From Rhizobium sp. Root1203 (GTDB taxonomy: Bacteria > Pseudomonadota > Alphaproteobacteria > Rhizobiales > Rhizobiaceae): DNA of 64,000 nucleotides. A model generated the notes under the pieces. That model did no database searches, was not told the origin of the DNA, and saw only the letters and a list, made by a program, of their open reading frames with translations. Both the position numbers and the translations under genes were made by a program. Shown here piece after piece: positions 59,472 through 64,000 of this stretch. The stretch's first letter is position 1; every line of letters starts with the position of its first letter. The stretch lies in NCBI RefSeq assembly GCF_001424945.1, contig NZ_LMCW01000045.1, forward strand, positions 61,724 to 125,723, written 5' to 3'.

Positions 59472-60866
59472 TCAATGGTTGATCGCCTTGTTGATTTCTT
59501 CGGTCACCTTTTTGGCGTCGCCGAGCAGCATCATCGTGCCGTCCTTGTAGAACAGCGTGTTGTCGATGCCGGCGTAACCGGAGCCGAGCGAACGCTTGAC
59601 GAAGATGCAGGTCTTGGCCTTGTCGACGTCGAGGATCGGCATGCCGTAGATCGGCGAGGTCTTGTCGTCGCGCGCCGCCGGATTGGTGACATCGTTGGCG
59701 CCGATGACGTAGGCAACGTCAGCCTGGGCGAATTCCGAGTTGATGTCCTCGAGTTCGAAGACTTCGTCATAGGGAACGTTGGCTTCGGCGAGCAGCACGT
59801 TCATGTGGCCCGGCATGCGGCCTGCCACCGGGTGGATCGCGTATTTCACCTCGACGCCGTTCTTCTTCAGATTGTCTGCGAGTTCACGAAGGGCGTGCTG
59901 TGCCTGCGCCACCGCCATGCCGTAGCCCGGCACGATGATGACCTTGGACGCGTTCGCCATCAGGTATCCCGCGTCCTCTGCCGAGCCGAGCTTCACAGTC
60001 CTGTCGGAGGTGTCGGTGGCGCCGGACGACGTCTCGCCGCCAAAGCCGCCGAGAATGACTGACACGAAAGAGCGGTTCATGCCCTTGCACATGATGTACG
60101 AGAGAATCGCGCCCGACGAGCCGACCAGCGCGCCGGTGATGATCAGCGCCAGATTGCCGAGCGTGAAGCCGATACCGGCGGCTGCCCATCCAGAATAGGA
60201 GTTCAGCATCGACACGACGACAGGCATGTCGGCGCCGCCGATCGGAACGATCAGGAGGACGCCGAGCGCCAGCGAAAGCACGACGATTGCCCAGAAGTCG
60301 AAATGGCTTTCCGAAGCCCCCAATCCGACGATGAAGAACACGATCAGCGCCAGCAACACTGCGTTGATCAGGTGCCGGAACGGCAGCATGATGGGCTTGC
60401 CCGACATGCGTCCGTCGAGTTTCAGGAAGGCGATGATCGAACCGGTGAAGGTCAGCGCACCGATCGCCGCGCCAAGCGCCAATTCGATGCGCGCTTCGGT
60501 GTGGATTTCCCCGATGTTGCCGATGCCGAAGGAGGCCGGTGTATAGAGTGCCGAGGCGGCGACGAGGACAGCGGCAAGGCCGACCAGCGAGTGGAAGCCG
60601 GCCACGAGCTGCGGCATCGAGGTCATCGGAATAACGCGAGCGATATAGGCGCCCGCGCCGCCGCCGATCGAGAGACCGAGAACGATGAGCACAAGACCGC
60701 CGAAGGACGGGGTGGCAAGCGTCAGCGTTGTGAGGATGGCAATCCCCATGCCGGCCATGCCGTAGAGATTGCCCTTGCGGCTCGTCGCCGGGTGGGAAAG
60801 CCCACGTAGCGCCAGGATGAAGAGCACGCCGGAGACGAGATAGAGAAAAGCTGCGATACTGGTCAT
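59472..60866 (-). CDS. pntB: NAD(P) transhydrogenase beta subunit
   Basis: A 464-residue subunit. About nine transmembrane segments occupy residues 1-260 and the NADP-binding domain follows (KVIIVPGYGMAVAQAQHALR near 310, YAIHPVAGRMPGHMNVLLAE near 345, and VFVKRSLGSGYAGIDN-type terminal motif). With PntAA and PntAB it couples proton movement to hydride transfer from NADH to NADP. The start at 60866 (MTSIAAFLYLVSGV) is chosen over 60920. It lies seven bases after pntAB and is the last gene of the operon. Confidence 0.95.
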   Translation of the reverse strand: MTSIAAFLYLVSGVLFILALRGLSHPATSRKGNLYGMAGMGIAILTTLTLATPSFGGLVLIVLGLSIGGGAGAYIARVIPMTSMPQLVAGFHSLVGLAAVLVAASALYTPASFGIGNIGEIHTEARIELALGAAIGALTFTGSIIAFLKLDGRMSGKPIMLPFRHLINAVLLALIVFFIVGLGASESHFDFWAIVVLSLALGVLLIVPIGGADMPVVVSMLNSYSGWAAAGIGFTLGNLALIITGALVGSSGAILSYIMCKGMNRSFVSVILGGFGGETSSGATDTSDRTVKLGSAEDAGYLMANASKVIIVPGYGMAVAQAQHALRELADNLKKNGVEVKYAIHPVAGRMPGHMNVLLAEANVPYDEVFELEDINSEFAQADVAYVIGANDVTNPAARDDKTSPIYGMPILDVDKAKTCIFVKRSLGSGYAGIDNTLFYKDGTMMLLGDAKKVTEEINKAINH

Positions 60867-60873
60867 GCGATTC

Positions 60874-61272
60874 TCACTTGTCCTTCTTCTTGTACATCGC
60901 CAGCATTCGCTGGGTGACAAGGAAGCCGCCGAAGATGTTCACCGACACGAGGACGAGCGCGACGAAGCCGAAGCCGGTCGCCAGCCCGCTCGTCGAGATG
61001 CCGACCGCAAGCAGCGCGCCGACGACGATGACGGATGAAATTGCGTTGGTCACGGCCATCAGCGGCGTATGCAGCGCCGGCGTCACCGACCAGACGACGT
61101 AGTAGCCGACGAAGATCGCCAGCACGAAGATCGCGAACTGGAAGACGAAGGGGTCGATCACGCCACCGGTCGCAGCACTCGCCACTTCGGGTGCGTTGGC
61201 AGCAGCCGAGGCAACCGCGCTCACGGCCTGGTTCAGCTGATCAAGCGCCCGGTCCATTTGGTCTGTAGCCAT
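60874..61272 (-). CDS. pntAB: NAD(P) transhydrogenase subunit alpha, part 2 (membrane)
   Basis: A 132-residue membrane subunit with a hydrophilic N-terminal region and three membrane segments (FQFAIFVLAIFVGYYVVWSV, VIVVGALLAVGIS and ALVLVSVNIFGGFLVTQRML). In enterobacteria this is fused to the NAD-binding part; here it is separate, the usual alphaproteobacterial split. Its start overlaps the pntAA stop at 61272. Confidence 0.93.
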   Translation of the reverse strand: MATDQMDRALDQLNQAVSAVASAAANAPEVASAATGGVIDPFVFQFAIFVLAIFVGYYVVWSVTPALHTPLMAVTNAISSVIVVGALLAVGISTSGLATGFGFVALVLVSVNIFGGFLVTQRMLAMYKKKDK

Positions 61273-62420
61273 TACTTGTCCCCCTTCTTCGCGCCGCCGA
61301 ATGCCGGGTGCACGACATCGCCCGCATGGGTCAGCATGGTCGCCTTGATCAGTTCGTCCTCGAGATTGAGGACGATCGCCTTCGATTCCTTGTCGATCAT
61401 GGTCTCGAGGAAGGTGACGAGGTTCTTGGCGTAGAGCGCCGAGGCGCTGGCCGCGATGCGCCCTGCCATGTTGGCAAAGCCGATCACCCGGACGCCATCG
61501 ACATCGGCAACCTTGCCCGGCTTGACGCCCTCGATATTGCCGCCGCGCTCAACCGCGAGATCGACCGCGACCGCACCCGGCTTCATCGATTTCAGCATGT
61601 CGCGCGAGACGAGCTTTGGCGCCGGGCGTCCTGGAATGAGCGCCGTGGTGATGACGATATCCTGCTTGGCGATGTGCTCGGCGACGAGCGCTGCCTGCTT
61701 GGCCCGGTATTCCGCAGACATTTCCTTGGCATAGCCGCCTGCCGTCTCTGCCGCCTTGAACTCTTCGTCCTCGACGGCGATGAACTTTGCGCCGAGCGAA
61801 GCGACCTGCTCCTTGGCAGCGGGACGAACATCGGTAGCCGACACCGCCGCACCGAGGCGCCGTGCGGTGGCGATCGCCTGCAGGCCGGCAACGCCCGCCC
61901 CCATGACGAACACCTTGGCGGCCGGAACGGTACCGGCGGCCGTCATCATCATCGGCATGGCACGGTCATAGACCGCTGCCGCCTCGATGACCGCCTGATA
62001 GCCGGCAAGATTGGCCTGCGACGACAGAACGTCCATCGACTGCGCCCGCGTGATGCGCGGCATCAGTTCCATGGCGAACGTGGAGAGACCGGCTTTCGCC
62101 ATTCCCGCGATCGCCTCGTCGTTGCCATAGGGATCCATGATGGCGATGACCACGGCGCCGCGCTTGTAGCCGCCGATTTCCACTTCGGTAGGGCGTCGCA
62201 CCTTGAGAACGACATCGGCGGATGCCGCCTCTCCCGCCGACCCGATCAGAGCCCCGACGGCCTCGTAATCGCTGTCGGGTATCCTGGAAAGCTTGCCCGC
62301 GCCCGCCTCGACGACAACGTCGAGCCCGAGGCCCTTGATCTTCTTTACGGTTTCAGGAGACGCGGAAACACGCGTCTCGTCCCCCGTGGTTTCCTTGGCC
62401 ACGAAAATAATATTGCCCAA
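61272..62420 (-). CDS. pntAA: NAD(P) transhydrogenase subunit alpha, part 1 (NAD-binding)
   Basis: A 382-residue soluble subunit related to alanine dehydrogenase. It binds NAD through VFVMGAGVAGLQAIATARRL near residue 170, and TSALIPGRPAPKL-type and VIGFANMAGRIAASAS-type segments close the hydride site. The start is TTG at 62420: an excellent GGAGGAGGGGG lies three to eight bases upstream and the sequence GNIIFVAKETTGDETRVSAS then matches the family start; a longer frame to 62444 lacks this. First gene of pntAA-pntAB-pntB. Confidence 0.95.
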   Translation of the reverse strand: MGNIIFVAKETTGDETRVSASPETVKKIKGLGLDVVVEAGAGKLSRIPDSDYEAVGALIGSAGEAASADVVLKVRRPTEVEIGGYKRGAVVIAIMDPYGNDEAIAGMAKAGLSTFAMELMPRITRAQSMDVLSSQANLAGYQAVIEAAAVYDRAMPMMMTAAGTVPAAKVFVMGAGVAGLQAIATARRLGAAVSATDVRPAAKEQVASLGAKFIAVEDEEFKAAETAGGYAKEMSAEYRAKQAALVAEHIAKQDIVITTALIPGRPAPKLVSRDMLKSMKPGAVAVDLAVERGGNIEGVKPGKVADVDGVRVIGFANMAGRIAASASALYAKNLVTFLETMIDKESKAIVLNLEDELIKATMLTHAGDVVHPAFGGAKKGDK

Positions 62421-62523
62421 CCGCCCCCTCCTCCGGGTCAGCAAGACCGCAGCAGGTCTCCCTGCTCAGCTCAAGCGTCATTAAAAAGTTTTTTTGAAAA
62501 CTTGCCTCTCTCCCCTGCGGCGC

Positions 62524-62748
62524 TTAGCGCAGCAGGGCGATACCGGCGATAAATACGATCAGAAGGACGACAAGGCCGCCGAGGAAGCCCGCACCGGCGA
62601 AGAAACCAGCCGTCATGCCGAGCAACAGGGCTACGAGAAACAGCGTCCCGTATTTCGTGGCCGAGAGGAACATGTTGTAGGTGTTCTCGTGTTCCTTGTA
62701 GTCCATCGGCGCGCCGACTTCGGCAGGTCCGGTGTGATGTTCGGCCAT
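62524..62748 (-). CDS. aa3-type cytochrome c oxidase subunit IV
   Basis: A 74-residue protein with a hydrophilic N-terminus (MAEHHTGPAEVGAPMDYKEH) and two membrane segments (GTLFLVALLLGMTAGFFAGA and GLVVLLIVFIAGIALL). The motif MDYKEHENTYNMFLSATKYG is characteristic of the small subunit IV of alphaproteobacterial aa3 oxidases. GAGGGAGA precedes the ATG at 62748. It lies far from any ctaC/D/E genes in this window and sits just upstream of pntAA on the same strand. Confidence 0.85.
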   Translation of the reverse strand: MAEHHTGPAEVGAPMDYKEHENTYNMFLSATKYGTLFLVALLLGMTAGFFAGAGFLGGLVVLLIVFIAGIALLR

Positions 62749-62925
62749 GATATCGTCTCCCTCAAAAATCCTGGCCTGCATGATGGTGCGGCCACGCGAC
62801 TGGCATGCTTCCCTCGGTCCCACGAGGAAAATTCCCTTGAGAGGCCATACACAAAGCGCGAAGAAAGCGCAATGCATGAGAATGCCGCAGGCGAGCGGCC
62901 TTCTCGTGCAATTCAGCGCATTGGA

Positions 62926-63714
62926 TCAAAGCGGCAGATCGGTTCCGAATTCACCCTCCGGCACGAAGCGTGCAGTCGGAATGATGGTGAGCGGCGGCAA
63001 GGTATCGTCCGGCTTGCGGGAGAACATCAGGCGCTGTTCGCTGGCGCTGGAGATGAAGAACGGATAGCGCGTCAACAGCTTGCGGCCGACTTCGATCACA
63101 TTCGTCGCCATGAGCGTCATGTCGATGCCGTAGTTCTTCGCCAGTCGGCCCGGAACGATCGTATCGGCATAGAAGACCCGCTTGTAGAACGCAGCGTGCG
63201 GCGGGCGGCAGAACTGAAGAACGCGGTCGGCACGGAAATACGCCGCCGCGACGATGCTCGGCCTCAGCGTCAGGTACGGAAGCCACGGCAGATCGACGGT
63301 CAGTTCCGGATCGGCGGCGAAACGCGCCGGATCGATCAGCGTAAGCCCGGCATCCAGGAGCGCATCCATCGCCTCGGGAAACGCACCGGCGGACTGACTG
63401 ACCCGATGCTCGGGTGTTACATAATGGAGCCGTATCGTACTGACGAGTTCCCCATAATAGTACAGGCCGAAGACATGGGCATGGCTGTCGAAATCGCTGG
63501 CGTCCAAGAGGCCTTTCGGTGCGAGCGCCAACGTGTCGCGGGCCTTGTAAGCCTTGTAGCGCAGCCGTTCTATCTCGACCATGTCCTCGTTGCTTTCGAT
63601 GCGCCGATACTCGACATGGTCCAGAATTTCGAGAAGCTTATTGCTGAAATCGCTTGTCGTCACAGGAGTACTCACAACGTTGCTCCGCTCGTCAGTTAAC
63701 GAAGCATTAATCAT
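62926..63714 (-). CDS. N-acyl amino acid synthase FeeM-like acyltransferase
   Basis: A 262-residue GNAT-like protein of the FeeM/acyl-homoserine-lactone-synthase-like group: YRRIESNEDMVEIERLRYKA and FGLYYYGELVSTIRLHYVTP, then VEVGRKLLTRYP-type and FYADTIVPGRLAKNYGIDMT segments. Relatives make N-acyl amino acids such as N-acyltyrosine from acyl-ACP or acyl-CoA. Whether this product acts as a signal or a membrane lipid precursor is unknown. The ATG at 63714 lacks a clear ribosome binding site and lies next to an A/T-rich upstream region. No luxR-type regulator is adjacent. Confidence 0.7.
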   Translation of the reverse strand: MINASLTDERSNVVSTPVTTSDFSNKLLEILDHVEYRRIESNEDMVEIERLRYKAYKARDTLALAPKGLLDASDFDSHAHVFGLYYYGELVSTIRLHYVTPEHRVSQSAGAFPEAMDALLDAGLTLIDPARFAADPELTVDLPWLPYLTLRPSIVAAAYFRADRVLQFCRPPHAAFYKRVFYADTIVPGRLAKNYGIDMTLMATNVIEVGRKLLTRYPFFISSASEQRLMFSRKPDDTLPPLTIIPTARFVPEGEFGTDLPL

Positions 63715-63837
63715 ATGAAAACGGGGTGCGGAGCAAGGAACTAAGACAATTTGCGTTATATTTGAATTATTAAGGTTAACGGCACCTCGTCCGCGGCTAG
63801 GGAGAGCAGGCGGTCAGGTCGATGTGATTGTGGAGGA

Positions 63838-64000
63838 TCAGGCGACCCTGGGCCGGCGTTTCGACGACGCGCGGCGGCTCAGGTTCTGGGACAGGATCGT
63901 GATGTTCTGCGATGGGACCGGCTGCGAGAACACATAGCCCTGGACGAGATCGGCACTGCGGTGCTTGTTGAGAACCGCGAGCTGTTCCTGCGTTTCAACG
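63838..64000 (-). CDS. EAL-domain protein, C-terminal fragment, runs off the right edge
   Basis: The minus strand gives VETQEQLAVLNKHRSADLVQ followed by GYVFSQPVPSQNITIL and a basic C-terminus ending RPRVA before TGA at 63838. The QGYxFSxPxP signature and preceding VET..QL..L are the end of an EAL cyclic-di-GMP phosphodiesterase domain. The N-terminal part and any GGDEF domain are outside the window. It is co-directional with the FeeM-like gene, 123 bases upstream of it. Confidence 0.85.
   Translation of the reverse strand, partial: VETQEQLAVLNKHRSADLVQGYVFSQPVPSQNITILSQNLSRRASSKRRPRVA

Overview
The window looks like chromosomal DNA of a Rhizobiaceae alphaproteobacterium (Rhizobium, Agrobacterium, Ensifer or Shinella type). 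This rests on gene content: a three-subunit pntAA/pntAB/pntB transhydrogenase, a soxBDAG sarcosine oxidase operon, a glgP-B-C-A-pgm-glgX glycogen locus, two S21 genes around a cold-shock gene, tctCBA, and many two-component and HWE-type kinases. No species can be assigned from the sequence alone.

Left part, 1-9015: accessory DNA in two blocks. Block A (1-4113) holds the tail of a serine recombinase, an AbiTii-type abortive-infection gene, a strong imperfect palindrome, two tandem related membrane proteins, and a deoxyribosyltransferase/TIR-like gene broken by a one-base frameshift. It has the composition of a defence cassette. Block B (4199-7981, all minus strand) reads like a phage-satellite replication module: an AlpA-like HTH gene, small unknown genes, a phage-type glycosyltransferase and a VapE/VirE-family P-loop ATPase. 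Immediately downstream of vapE are two facing arrays of a 9-bp iteron, an arrangement that resembles a satellite replication origin. An intact tRNA-Val(GAC) at 9016-9090 marks the change to core DNA, but no integrase or att repeat is visible.

Middle, 9.3-33 kb: a periplasmic protein, an EamA transporter, a membrane-anchored nuclease-like protein, small genes with good ribosome binding sites, and a DUF475/TerC-like membrane protein behind a structured leader. Next comes the tctCBA tricarboxylate transporter (minus strand). It is followed by an orphan kinase and receiver, a family-1 binding protein, a class III nucleotide cyclase with TPRs, and a TctD/TctE-like two-component pair. After that is a three-gene transglutaminase/DUF2126 - ATP-grasp/alpha-E - transglutaminase operon (24.8-31.4 kb), predicted peptide-modification machinery without the Anbu protease gene often found beside such genes. 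A lone TadG-like von Willebrand protein follows.

33-44 kb: a compact glycogen operon (phosphorylase, branching enzyme, ADP-glucose pyrophosphorylase, synthase, phosphoglucomutase, debranching enzyme) with overlapping or nearly touching genes, covering both synthesis and breakdown of glycogen.

44-64 kb: a MaoC dehydratase, a VOC protein, soxBDAG with a divergent two-component system, a methyltransferase, the rpsU/cspA/rpsU cluster, a TPR lipoprotein, a DadA-like oxidoreductase and an HWE kinase. The window ends with the pnt operon, an aa3-oxidase subunit IV, a FeeM-like N-acyl amino acid synthase and the C-terminus of an EAL-domain protein running off the right edge.
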